A program made the position numbers and the translations under genes. Of a stretch of 64,000 nt of DNA, positions 51,672 through 60,301 are shown one piece after another (within the stretch, counting starts at the first letter, position 1; each line of letters begins with the position of its first letter). The notes below the pieces were generated by a model. That model was not told the DNA's origin, ran no database searches, and was given only the letters and a program-made list of their open reading frames with translations. This DNA is from an uncultured Bacteroidales bacterium (lineage in GTDB: Bacteria > Bacteroidota > Bacteroidia > Bacteroidales > UBA932): assembly GCA_900545245.1 (NCBI GenBank), contig UQYV01000005.1, positions 1 through 64,000 of the forward strand, in the 5' to 3' direction.

Positions 51672-52682
51672 ATGAATAAGAATATTCTGAAAATATGCAT
51701 TGCGTTGCCCGTTCTCGGGGCGGCTCTCGTCTCCTGCAACAAGGAATGGGTGGAGGAACAGTACGAACACTACATCTCGTTCGCCACTCCGCTCGACTAC
51801 ACTGCGGGCACGAGCAGCATCTATGTCTCCTACAAGGAAGACGGGAACGTGACCTACAAGGTTCCGGTTATAGTGAGCGGCTCGACCGAGCCCGACAGCG
51901 ACCTCGACATCCGCGTGAAGGTCGATAAGGACACGCTCGCGCTCATCAACGACGACCATTTCAAGCAGCGCGCCGACCTCTACTACAAGGAACTTCCGTC
52001 AAGTTTCTACAGCCTCGGCGACGCGACTGTGCACATTCCGGCAGGGGAGTATCAGGGGACGCTCGACGTGAACTTTTCCCTCAGGGACATAGACCTCACG
52101 GAGAAATGGGTGCTGCCTCTGATGATTGATGACGGGAACGCCTCCTACACGGCGCATCCGCGCAAGGACTACGCGAAGGCGATTCTCCGCGTGATTCCGT
52201 TCAACAAGTACTCCGGAAAGTACAACGCAACGACGATGAACGTCTATATGGGCAATGAGACGTCCAACGCCATCTGCGTGACTGACAGGACGCTCTATGT
52301 CGTCGACGGCGAGTCCGTTTTCTTCTATGCCGGGCTCACCGACGAGGAACTCACGACATCGAAGCGCAACCGCTACAAGATTGTCGTGCGTTTCGAGGAG
52401 GACTATGACGAGGACGGAATGGGCAATGTCTTCCTCTCGGCGGCCGACCCGTCCCTGAACCTAAGGACAAGCGGCAGGCAGACCTACGAGATAACCGAGC
52501 GCAAGGACGCGCTCCAGCCCTATCTCGTGCACCGCTACGTCACTCTGCGTCTGAACTACTACTACGACGACTTCACGACCTACTCCGACAAGGTGCTCAC
52601 GTACCACGCGAAGGGCTCGATGATGACCGAGCGCAAGATTAACACCCAGATTCCTGATGAGGATCAGGCAATCGACTGGTAA
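51672..52682 (+). CDS. DUF1735/DUF4361-type surface lipoprotein
   Basis: 336-aa lipoprotein (LGAALVSCNKEW; Cys about 21). N-terminal domain with YISFATPLDYTAGTSSIYVSYKEDG...YKVPVIVSGST resembles DUF1735 (BT_3987-like), a domain found in surface glycan-binding proteins next to susD; the C-terminal half fits the DUF4361 type. Likely helps bind the glycan. The start is at the signal peptide, ten codons into the open frame that begins inside susD. Gap to the next gene is about 10 nt. Confidence 0.78.
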   Translation: MNKNILKICIALPVLGAALVSCNKEWVEEQYEHYISFATPLDYTAGTSSIYVSYKEDGNVTYKVPVIVSGSTEPDSDLDIRVKVDKDTLALINDDHFKQRADLYYKELPSSFYSLGDATVHIPAGEYQGTLDVNFSLRDIDLTEKWVLPLMIDDGNASYTAHPRKDYAKAILRVIPFNKYSGKYNATTMNVYMGNETSNAICVTDRTLYVVDGESVFFYAGLTDEELTTSKRNRYKIVVRFEEDYDEDGMGNVFLSAADPSLNLRTSGRQTYEITERKDALQPYLVHRYVTLRLNYYYDDFTTYSDKVLTYHAKGSMMTERKINTQIPDEDQAIDW

Positions 52683-52692
52683 TGCGGAGGAT

Positions 52693-54756
52693 ATGAGGAG
52701 TATGAATTTGACAATCCTATTCGTGTCCCTGCTCTCCTGTCTGACGCTTTCCTGCAGGCAGCCGGAAATCGCCGGAACAGACGATCCCGGGCAGCGCGAG
52801 CCATCCCCGCAGCCGGAGCTGACGCTTGAGTCGCCGGACGGGCAGATTCAGGTGGAAATCACTGTCGGCAACGCCGTGTCCTACCGGATTTTCCGCAACG
52901 GGCAGGCTCTCACCGCAGATCTTACGCTCTCGATGACTCTCTCCGACGGGAGGGTCTGGGGACGCGGCTCTAAACTGACGGACACCCGGCTCAGTCATGT
53001 CTCGGAGAAAATCCGCTCGCCGTTCTACATCCGCAGCGAGGTTGACGACCGCTACAACGGCGCGGTGCACAGTTTCGCCGAAGGATTCGAGGTCGAGTTC
53101 CGTGCCTACGACGATGCCGTGGCCTACCGCTTCCGCAGCACGGGCGACGGGGATTTCACCGTGATGTCCGAGGAAATCGAATACCGTTTCCCTCGCTCGT
53201 TCACGATGACCGCCGCGCCGAGTCCGGGAGGCACAGGCTCGAAGTACGAGAATGCCTGCAACTGCTTCGAGAGCTATTATCAGAAGGATGTCCGAGACTT
53301 TCCTTCGGGGCGCATGGGACTTCTTCCCGTGCTCGTTGACATGGGCAGCCAGAAACTCTGCATTGCCGAGGCCGGTGTGCGCGGCTATCCCGCGATGTTC
53401 CTCACCAAGGGCAGCGGAAACGCCCTTGACGGCTTCCAGACCCGTGTCGTGAAGGAAACCTCCCGCAATGAATACACCGTCAAGGTTCCGAAATCGTGGG
53501 AGAACTACATAGCGAAATGCCACGGTGCAATGGACTTTCCGTGGAGAATATGCATGGTCATCGACAGCGACGCGCAGCTTCTTGACAACGACGTCATCTA
53601 CCGTCTTGCCGAACCTTGCAAACTTGCTGACATCTCGTGGATTAAGGGCGGAATGAGCACTTGGGACTGGGAGACGTCGTTCACTCTCGACGGCGTGGAT
53701 TTCAACTCCGGAAGAAACGTCGAGACATATAAATATCATGTCGATTACGCCGTGAAGACGGGCATTCCGTACATCACGATCGACGCGGGTTGCATCCCGA
53801 CGAACGGCAGCTCGTATTCCTACGCCCCTTATCTCGTTCCGACGCTCTCGTATGCGAATGAAAAGGGGATAGGCGTGTGGGTGTGGATGGAGGCCGCATG
53901 GTTCTCCGATGTGCTCCTCTCCGGCAACACCGGGCGTTTCGAGACCCTTTTCCGCGACCTCGCGTCAATCGGAGTCAAGGGAATCAAGATTGACTTCTTC
54001 GAGAGAAACGACCAGGAATACATCGACCTCCAGTGGAAGATTGCCGAGGAGGCCGCGAAGAACCACCTGATGCTCAACTACCACAGCAGCCCGATTCCTC
54101 ACGGAATGAACAGGACTTATCCGAACGTCGTGAGCTACGAGGCGGTGCGCGGACTTGAGCACATGAAATACGGAAACTATGATGTCGTCGCCGGGGCAGG
54201 CCCTGCCGATCAGGTGACCTACGACGTGACTTTCCCGTTCCTCCGCGGAATGACCGGCCCGGTCGATTACACTCCGGGACTGATGCGCAACGCCTTCCTT
54301 GACCGGTGGAGCGCGAGCGACCCGCGTCCGATGTCGATTGGCACGCGATGCCGCCAGCTCGCGGCCTTCGTTCTCTTCTTTTCGCCCGTGGGTACTATGG
54401 CCGACAACATCACGACCTACGAGAAGAACGCAGAATGCGCAAAGTTCATCGCTTCCGTTCCGACAGTCTGGGACGAGACCGTTCCGGTGAAGGCGAGCCT
54501 CGGCGAGTACATCGTCCTTGCCCGCCGCAGCGGTGACGACTGGTTCGTTGCAGGAATGACCGACTGGACAGCAAGGAGCATGACCATCGACCTTCCGTTC
54601 CTTGACGGAGGCGACTGGGAAGCCGAGGTCTTCGAGGACAGCGCCGGCGCCGCCACTTCATACCGCAGGTCGGTCAAGACCGTTGACGGCGCAAGAATGC
54701 TTAACGTGAAGATGCAGGGCGGGGGAGGCTTCGCCGCGCATCTTCGCAGAAAATAG
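52693..54756 (+). CDS. GH97 glycoside hydrolase, retaining type
   Basis: 687-aa lipoprotein-type GH97 (SCLTLSCRQPE). Unlike the SusB-like enzyme in this window, it lacks HHE and NAHE; instead it has D434 in IKIDFFER and E489 in RGLEHM. Their spacing equals that of nucleophile D415 and acid/base E470 of the retaining Bacteroides enzyme BtGal97b as I recall them. This predicts a retaining alpha-galactosidase; beta-L-arabinopyranosidases are also known in GH97 and would suit the plant-glycan neighbours. GGAGG lies just upstream; an ATG three codons inside is an alternative start. Confidence 0.9.
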   Translation: MRSMNLTILFVSLLSCLTLSCRQPEIAGTDDPGQREPSPQPELTLESPDGQIQVEITVGNAVSYRIFRNGQALTADLTLSMTLSDGRVWGRGSKLTDTRLSHVSEKIRSPFYIRSEVDDRYNGAVHSFAEGFEVEFRAYDDAVAYRFRSTGDGDFTVMSEEIEYRFPRSFTMTAAPSPGGTGSKYENACNCFESYYQKDVRDFPSGRMGLLPVLVDMGSQKLCIAEAGVRGYPAMFLTKGSGNALDGFQTRVVKETSRNEYTVKVPKSWENYIAKCHGAMDFPWRICMVIDSDAQLLDNDVIYRLAEPCKLADISWIKGGMSTWDWETSFTLDGVDFNSGRNVETYKYHVDYAVKTGIPYITIDAGCIPTNGSSYSYAPYLVPTLSYANEKGIGVWVWMEAAWFSDVLLSGNTGRFETLFRDLASIGVKGIKIDFFERNDQEYIDLQWKIAEEAAKNHLMLNYHSSPIPHGMNRTYPNVVSYEAVRGLEHMKYGNYDVVAGAGPADQVTYDVTFPFLRGMTGPVDYTPGLMRNAFLDRWSASDPRPMSIGTRCRQLAAFVLFFSPVGTMADNITTYEKNAECAKFIASVPTVWDETVPVKASLGEYIVLARRSGDDWFVAGMTDWTARSMTIDLPFLDGGDWEAEVFEDSAGAATSYRRSVKTVDGARMLNVKMQGGGGFAAHLRRK

Positions 54757-54786
54757 AAAAATCATTTAATAAATTTAGTTAACTTT

Positions 54787-56301
54787 ATGAACCACAAATT
54801 TTTAACAATCGCAATGGCGTTCGCGGCTGTGGCTGCGGCCTCTTGCAACAAGGACAATCAGCCGGCAGGACCGGAGACCATTTCAGGCGACTTCTCGGTG
54901 AAGGCAACCATAACTGACGCTTCATGGGCGGAGAACGCCTCTATCGCGCTTTACCACTCGGCAGGCGACGCGCTCGTTTCAGACGGCGAGTTCAAGCTTT
55001 CCGGCGACGTGTTCAAGGGAAGCCTCGCCGAGGCAGTCGAGGACGGCAAGGAGTACGAGTGGATTGCCGTAAGTCCCTATGCCACGGGTGCTGAACTTTC
55101 GGCATATCCCGTTGAACTCGACGGGACGACCGCTCCTCTTTTCGGAAAGGTGACGGCCGCTGCTTCAAAGACAGCCGCTCCTGAAATCGCTATGACTTCT
55201 CTTGCGGCTTTCGCGAAGGTTAATGTCAAGAATTCGACTACGGCTGCGATTGAAGTCTCATCTGCGTCTATCACTGCTCCTGAGTCAGAGAAAATCGCAG
55301 GAAAGTTCACGGTTGACCTTACGGCTGCGGCGCCTGCGCTCAAGGCTGTGGAGGCTTCCAATGTCGCGGCATATACCGGGAATGTTGAAGTCAAGGCCGG
55401 TGAAACTGCCGAGATTGTATTTGCTGTCGCACCGGTGACTTTCGCCGCCGGAACTGAGCTTACGCTCAAGGTCGGTGAGAACGAGCACAAAGTCGCTCTT
55501 GAGGCCGAAACTGTCCTTGCCGCCGGCAAAGTGACTGAACTCGCGACAGTTGAGGAAAAACCTGTCGAGGTTTATCTCTGCGGTGACGCATTCGTCTGCG
55601 GATGGGATTTCTCCGATGAGTGCAGGCTCACTCCGAGCGAGTCCAATCCGAAGATTCTCAGCTGGACCGGCGATGTGGCCGGAAACAAGCAGTTCTTCGC
55701 TTCATTCGTAAAGTCTTGGGACGGCACTTTCATAACTCCGGAAATCACAGGCCAGGAGAATGAGGACGCATATTATATCGTCAAGACGGAAATGGAAGGA
55801 AACCTCGTCTTTGACAGAACGGCGGAGACCAAGAAGCATTGGAAATTCGAGGTCGGCGGAAACTACACATTCACAGTAAACCTCGAAACGAACACATTCT
55901 CCATAAAGATGAACTCATGTGCCGCATACGAGGCAATTCCAGCTCCGTCAAAGGCCTCTCTCCGCGGCGAGGCGTCAGGCTCTTGGGACGAGCACGAAGG
56001 CTACATCATGACGCAGTCTTCCACGGACGCGAATGTGTTCACATGGGAAGGCAATCTTGTCACAGGAAAGGGCGGCGACGGCAAATTGTTCGCGCTTTGC
56101 GTGGTCTGCACGGGCTCTGACGGCGACCACTGGTGCCAGACATTCGGCGAGGTCGGTCAGGCATTCGTTCCGGAGACCGGTTCACTTTCCGGCTACCTCT
56201 ACAGCAAGACCGGAGGAGATGTGTTCCGCATTCAGAAGGACGGTACCTACAGCATCGTCTTCAACGCCGCGACGCGGCAGATAAGCATCACTGCGAAATA
56301 G
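54787..56301 (+). CDS. SusE/SusF-like lipoprotein with fimbrillin-like N-terminal part
   Basis: 504-aa lipoprotein (VAAASCNKDNQ; Cys about 20). Residues about 35-255 form a beta-rich region like the fimbrillin-like domains of Bacteroidota surface proteins (LYHSAGDALVSDGEFKLSGD, WIAVSPYATG). The C-terminal half has two SusE/F-type carbohydrate-binding modules: VYLCGDAFVCGWDFSDECRL (about 260-375) and ASLRGEASGSWDEHEGY (about 390-504). Probably a surface glycan-binding protein; the mixed architecture is uncommon. A terminator follows, so it ends the main transcript of this locus. Confidence 0.78.
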   Translation: MNHKFLTIAMAFAAVAAASCNKDNQPAGPETISGDFSVKATITDASWAENASIALYHSAGDALVSDGEFKLSGDVFKGSLAEAVEDGKEYEWIAVSPYATGAELSAYPVELDGTTAPLFGKVTAAASKTAAPEIAMTSLAAFAKVNVKNSTTAAIEVSSASITAPESEKIAGKFTVDLTAAAPALKAVEASNVAAYTGNVEVKAGETAEIVFAVAPVTFAAGTELTLKVGENEHKVALEAETVLAAGKVTELATVEEKPVEVYLCGDAFVCGWDFSDECRLTPSESNPKILSWTGDVAGNKQFFASFVKSWDGTFITPEITGQENEDAYYIVKTEMEGNLVFDRTAETKKHWKFEVGGNYTFTVNLETNTFSIKMNSCAAYEAIPAPSKASLRGEASGSWDEHEGYIMTQSSTDANVFTWEGNLVTGKGGDGKLFALCVVCTGSDGDHWCQTFGEVGQAFVPETGSLSGYLYSKTGGDVFRIQKDGTYSIVFNAATRQISITAK

Positions 56302-56318
56302 TTTAACGTTTATTCAGA

Positions 56319-56362
56319 AGGCCGGTGTCGCGGGTGTGAAACTCCGCTGCACCGGTCTTTTT
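56319..56362 (+). terminator. Terminator after the SusE/F-like gene
   Basis: GCCGGTG and CACCGGTC pair, and a TCTTTTT run follows. It splits the second locus into a susCD transcript and a downstream glycosidase group. Confidence 0.7.
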
Positions 56363-56380
56363 GAAATTTCTTATTCTGTT

Positions 56381-57430
56381 ATGTGTAAATTTTTCGGCCG
56401 ATTTTCGCTCTCCGCTTTTATCGGAGTTCTATTATTCCCGCTGTCCGTAGGATGTTCGTCAGCACATGATGCTCCGGCGGCGGAAGAAACTCCTGTTTCC
56501 TACAATGTGCTCTGCCTCGGAAATTCCATCACTCGTCACGAGTATGCCGCGAGCGTCGAGTGGTACTCCGACTGGGGTATGGCCGCCTCAAAACCAGAGA
56601 ATGACTACTGTCATGTGCTGGAATCGCTTCTTAACGGGAAATATCCCGGCTCGACCGTGACCCCTCTTAACATCGCCGCATGGGAGCGCAGTCTTTCCGA
56701 TGACATCGACGGCTTCATCGGGGAATATGTCAGGGATAGGGACATAATTGTTGTCCGTCTCGGTGAAAATGTCACCGCCGAGCGGGCCTTTGCGCCTGCT
56801 CTTCAGAAACTTGTCAGTTATTGCGTGGCTCATGCGAAGTATGTCCTTATCACCGGAACTTTCTGGAAATCGGAGATTAAGGAGGCGGCAATCGTTGAGA
56901 CCGCCCGTCTCTACGACATTCCGTATTACCCGATTTCGCAGCTCGATGTTCCCGAAAACCACCCGAAGGTAGGGGACACGTTTCAGGACATAAATGGCGG
57001 GACATATCAGATTTCAAAGGATTTCATCATCACGCACCCGAACGACAAGGGAATGCATGAGATTGCTGAAATCATTTACGTCGGCATAGAAGAACTCGTC
57101 GGCGGCAGAATCGGCGCGAGGGACATTGCGACGCGCAGGCATATTTCCGAAAAGATGCCGATGTCAACCCGCACGCGCACGGTGGATTCCCTGCCTCATC
57201 TCGGTCTTCCGTCTCCGTTCAGCGTACCGCAGGCCCAGGGCACTACATTCATGGATTTGTTTTATTGGGACACATATTTCACGAACCTCGGACTTCTGAG
57301 CCTCGGGGACATTCAGCAGGCGAAGAACAATGTCGATGATATTCTCTATCTTATTGATAAATATGGGTATATGCCCAATGCCGCGAACACGGGACTTCTG
57401 AACCGCCTCAGCCGCCTTATGCGAGTATGA
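56381..57430 (+). CDS. SGNH hydrolase-GH37 fusion, 5' part (frameshifted)
   Basis: 349 codons before an out-of-frame stop. Lipoprotein signal (LFPLSVGCSSAHD; Cys 25). Residues about 40-245 are an SGNH/GDSL-type hydrolase domain (VLCLGNSITRHEY with S49; VVRLGENV; ITHPNDKGMH near its end), which in other proteins removes acyl groups from glycans. After about residue 285 comes the start of a trehalase-type (alpha/alpha)6 domain (FMDLFYWDTYFTNLGLL, GYMPNAANTGLLNR). The frame is lost right after LNR: the expected SQPPYASMMVRD continues in another frame. The start is the ATG downstream of the terminator. Confidence 0.8.
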   Translation: MCKFFGRFSLSAFIGVLLFPLSVGCSSAHDAPAAEETPVSYNVLCLGNSITRHEYAASVEWYSDWGMAASKPENDYCHVLESLLNGKYPGSTVTPLNIAAWERSLSDDIDGFIGEYVRDRDIIVVRLGENVTAERAFAPALQKLVSYCVAHAKYVLITGTFWKSEIKEAAIVETARLYDIPYYPISQLDVPENHPKVGDTFQDINGGTYQISKDFIITHPNDKGMHEIAEIIYVGIEELVGGRIGARDIATRRHISEKMPMSTRTRTVDSLPHLGLPSPFSVPQAQGTTFMDLFYWDTYFTNLGLLSLGDIQQAKNNVDDILYLIDKYGYMPNAANTGLLNRLSRLMRV

Positions 57431-58353
57431 TGGTGCGCGACGTCTATGAACGGACGGACGACAGGGGGTGGCTGCGCGGTGCTGTGGAGACTCTGAAGAA
57501 GGAATATGACTTCTGGATGACGGAACGCGTCACTCCGAGCGGGCTGAACCGGCACTTCAACAGCGCGACGAGGACGGAACTGCTTGAATTTTACGGCTAT
57601 CTCTGTTCCGAGCGTTTCCCGGAGATGGATGTTCCGCGGTCTGACGACGAGAAGGTGCGGATTGCCTCGAACTTCCTTTCTGAGGCGGAGACCGGCTGGG
57701 ACTTCACACCGCGCTTCGGGGGCTGCGAGGAGGACTGCAATCCGGTGGATCTGAATGCAAACCTCTATGTCTATGAGAAGAATTTCGCGTGGTTTTGCAG
57801 GGAATTGGGGCTGAAAGGCGCGAAGGCATGGGAAAAGAAGGCGGAGAAGCGTCGCAGGCTGATTCAGAAATACTGCTTTGAGCCGGGCGACGGACTCTTT
57901 TACGACTACAACTACGTCACCGGACGGCGCAGCGACATCTTCAGCTCTGCCGTCTTCAATCTTCTCTGGGCGGGCATTCCGACAGAGGAGCAGGCCGCGT
58001 CTCTCGTGAAGAACCTCGGAAGGCTGGAATGTGCCAACGGGGTTGCCGCGTGCGAGGACGGTGAGCGCAATGCCGTCTATCAGTGGGACTATCCCAATGC
58101 CTGGGCGAGTTTCAACACTCTGGCGGTCGTCGGGCTTGATAAATATGGCTATAAGGCTGATGCCGCGAGACTTGCGGAGAAATATCTCAACTCAGTAAGT
58201 TCCATATATGGCAAGACCGGACAGCTATGGGAAAAGTACAACGCCGTCACCGGAGACACCGACGTCAGGGATGAATACGCCATGCCCGGCGACTTCATGG
58301 GCTGGACCGCCGGCGCTTTCCTCGTCTGCTTCGACTATCTGTCAAAAAACTAA
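57427..58353 (+). CDS. SGNH hydrolase-GH37 fusion, 3' part (GH37 trehalase-like catalytic domain)
   Basis: 308 codons that continue the GH37-like domain of the preceding frame. Signatures: AETGWDFTPRF with D92, matching the catalytic Asp of trehalase; QWDYPNAWAS, close to trehalase signature 2; and LWEKYNAVTGD, matching the trehalase base Glu region. In frame, QPPYASMM lies upstream of the first ATG, so this is the body of one protein of about 655 aa. One missing base between 57406 and 57409 explains the break. GH37 is known mainly for trehalase; in a pectin-like locus another alpha-glycoside is possible. Confidence 0.8.
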   Translation: MMVRDVYERTDDRGWLRGAVETLKKEYDFWMTERVTPSGLNRHFNSATRTELLEFYGYLCSERFPEMDVPRSDDEKVRIASNFLSEAETGWDFTPRFGGCEEDCNPVDLNANLYVYEKNFAWFCRELGLKGAKAWEKKAEKRRRLIQKYCFEPGDGLFYDYNYVTGRRSDIFSSAVFNLLWAGIPTEEQAASLVKNLGRLECANGVAACEDGERNAVYQWDYPNAWASFNTLAVVGLDKYGYKADAARLAEKYLNSVSSIYGKTGQLWEKYNAVTGDTDVRDEYAMPGDFMGWTAGAFLVCFDYLSKN

Positions 58354-58396
58354 AATCTTAAATCAAATAGTGCCGTTCTTTGCGGAATTATATTCC

Positions 58397-58404
58397 TACA
58401 TTTG
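58397..58404 (+). promoter_or_regulatory. Possible -7 box of the GH78-like gene
   Basis: TACATTTG about 38 nt upstream of the GH78-like start. No well-spaced -33 box was seen. Confidence 0.45.
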
Positions 58405-58441
58405 TAATGATTAGACATCTGATTCAACACTAAAGTTCTCT

Positions 58442-60208
58442 ATGACAAAATTCCAAACATTTCTTGTCACGATAACCATTCTGCTCTGCGGAATAGGAAT
58501 CCTTGACGCGCAGGAGCGCGACGTGCGCGTCAGAACCTACATCTCGCCGGCCCGTGTTGTCTGGCAGAGCGGTGAGGGCGTGCAGCTTGCCGACGTGCTT
58601 CTGAAAGAGGGCAACGGGCAGCCCTACTGCAACAACGACACTCCGACATCCTACTGCATCCTCTCTTCGGAGAACGGTGCCGCCCCCGGAGTGCTGCTCG
58701 ACTACGGGAAGGAACTGCACGGCGGGCTTCAGATTGTGACGGGGTGGTTCCCGGGCGGTCCGGTCAAGGTTCGTGTCCGCTACGGAGAGTCGGCGTCCGA
58801 GGCCATGTCCGATGTCGGCGGCAAGGGTGGGGCGACGAACGACCACGCCATGCGCGACCAGACAGTCTCGCTTCCGATGATGGGCGCGGTGGAAATCGGC
58901 AATTCCGGCTACCGTTTCGTGCGGATTGACCTCGCCGAGCCGGACAGGACAGTGAAGCTCAAGGAGGTGCGGGCAATCTCCATAATGCGTGACCTTGAAT
59001 ATGCCGGCTCGTTCCGTTGCAGCGATGAGCGTCTGAACCGTATCTGGGAGACAGGAGCCTACACCGTGCATCTTTGCATGCAGAACTTCCTCATCGAGGG
59101 CATAAAGCGTGACCGTCTCGTGTGGATGGGCGATTCCTACCCGGAGGTGATGACTGTGGCGACGGTATTCGGCGGCAACGAGGTCGTCCCCAAGACCCTC
59201 GACTGGATGCGCGACGTGACCCCTCTGCCGAATTGGATGAACGGCGAGTTCTCCTCCTATTCAATCTGGTGGATGCTCTGCCATCAGGCGTGGTTCCGTC
59301 ACACCGGGAACAGGGAATATCTTCTTGAGTCGAAGGGATATATCTCCGGACTTCTCCGTCAGCTCATCGGATGCATAGGCCCGGACGGCCGCGAACGTCT
59401 CGACGGAATGCGCTTCCTCGACTGGCCTTCGCAGGAGAATGAACTGGCCAAGAATGCCGGACTTCAGGCCCTGATGGTGTGGGCCATGCAGGCAGGGCAG
59501 GAATTTGCCGGAATCTTCGACGATGCCGCGCTTGCAGCCGAGTGCGCGGATGCGGAGAGACGGCTGTCGAAGGCCGCTCCGAAAATCTATAAGGAGTTTC
59601 TTAAGTCAGGTGTCGCTCCCGACGCTCCCGGCTCTAAGCAGGCGGCGGCTCTTATGACCCTTGCCGGGGTGACGGACGCGAGGAAGGCCGACCGCGACAT
59701 CCTGAACTTTAACGGCGGGCACGGCTTCTCCACATTCTACGGCTATCTGATGCTTGAGGCGATGGCCCGGGCGGAGGACTGGCAGGGCGCTCTCGACATC
59801 ATCCGCAGCTACTGGGGCGCGATGCTCGACCTCGGGGCGACGACGTTCTGGGAGGATTTCAACCTCGACTGGCTTCCGAACGCCGCCGGCATTGACAATC
59901 TTGTGCCGGAGGGTATGAAGGACATCCACGGCGATTTCGGTGCCTACTGCTATGTCGGATTCCGTCACAGCCTCTGCCACGGCTGGGCATCCGGCCCGAC
60001 AGCGTGGCTCAGCCATCATGTCCTCGGAGTGGAGATTCTTGAACCGGGGTGTTCAAAGGTCCGCATAACCCCGCATCTCGGCGACCTCGAATGGGCGGAA
60101 GGCACGTTCCCGACACCGCACGGCTCCATTCACGTTCGTCACGAAAAACAGGCCGACGGCAGCATACATACGGATGTCACTGTTCCGGAAGGAGTGGAAC
60201 TGAGGTGA
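58442..60208 (+). CDS. GH78-like alpha-L-rhamnosidase
   Basis: 588 aa with a signal peptide (ending near GILDAQE). An N-terminal beta-sandwich (about 25-185) is followed by an (alpha/alpha)6 barrel. FLIEGIKRDRLVWMGDSYPE corresponds to the catalytic D/E-x-x-x-W-x-GD region of GH78, and TTFWEDFNLDW to its general-base region; WASGPTAWLSHHVLG and the C-terminal beta domain (TPHLGDLEWAEGTFPTPHG) are typical. The glutamate usual in the first motif is not at the expected place (R-D-R-L-V-W), so the activity or subfamily may differ. It probably removes terminal rhamnose in the periplasm. Confidence 0.82.
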   Translation: MTKFQTFLVTITILLCGIGILDAQERDVRVRTYISPARVVWQSGEGVQLADVLLKEGNGQPYCNNDTPTSYCILSSENGAAPGVLLDYGKELHGGLQIVTGWFPGGPVKVRVRYGESASEAMSDVGGKGGATNDHAMRDQTVSLPMMGAVEIGNSGYRFVRIDLAEPDRTVKLKEVRAISIMRDLEYAGSFRCSDERLNRIWETGAYTVHLCMQNFLIEGIKRDRLVWMGDSYPEVMTVATVFGGNEVVPKTLDWMRDVTPLPNWMNGEFSSYSIWWMLCHQAWFRHTGNREYLLESKGYISGLLRQLIGCIGPDGRERLDGMRFLDWPSQENELAKNAGLQALMVWAMQAGQEFAGIFDDAALAAECADAERRLSKAAPKIYKEFLKSGVAPDAPGSKQAAALMTLAGVTDARKADRDILNFNGGHGFSTFYGYLMLEAMARAEDWQGALDIIRSYWGAMLDLGATTFWEDFNLDWLPNAAGIDNLVPEGMKDIHGDFGAYCYVGFRHSLCHGWASGPTAWLSHHVLGVEILEPGCSKVRITPHLGDLEWAEGTFPTPHGSIHVRHEKQADGSIHTDVTVPEGVELR

Positions 60209-60301
60209 GCATATCCTTGGAAACCTGTCTTTGAAAATAAGGGACAAATTCTGAAGCAGTTTATTTTTTTATGATTCTAAATCAATTTGTTACGAAATAT
60301 C

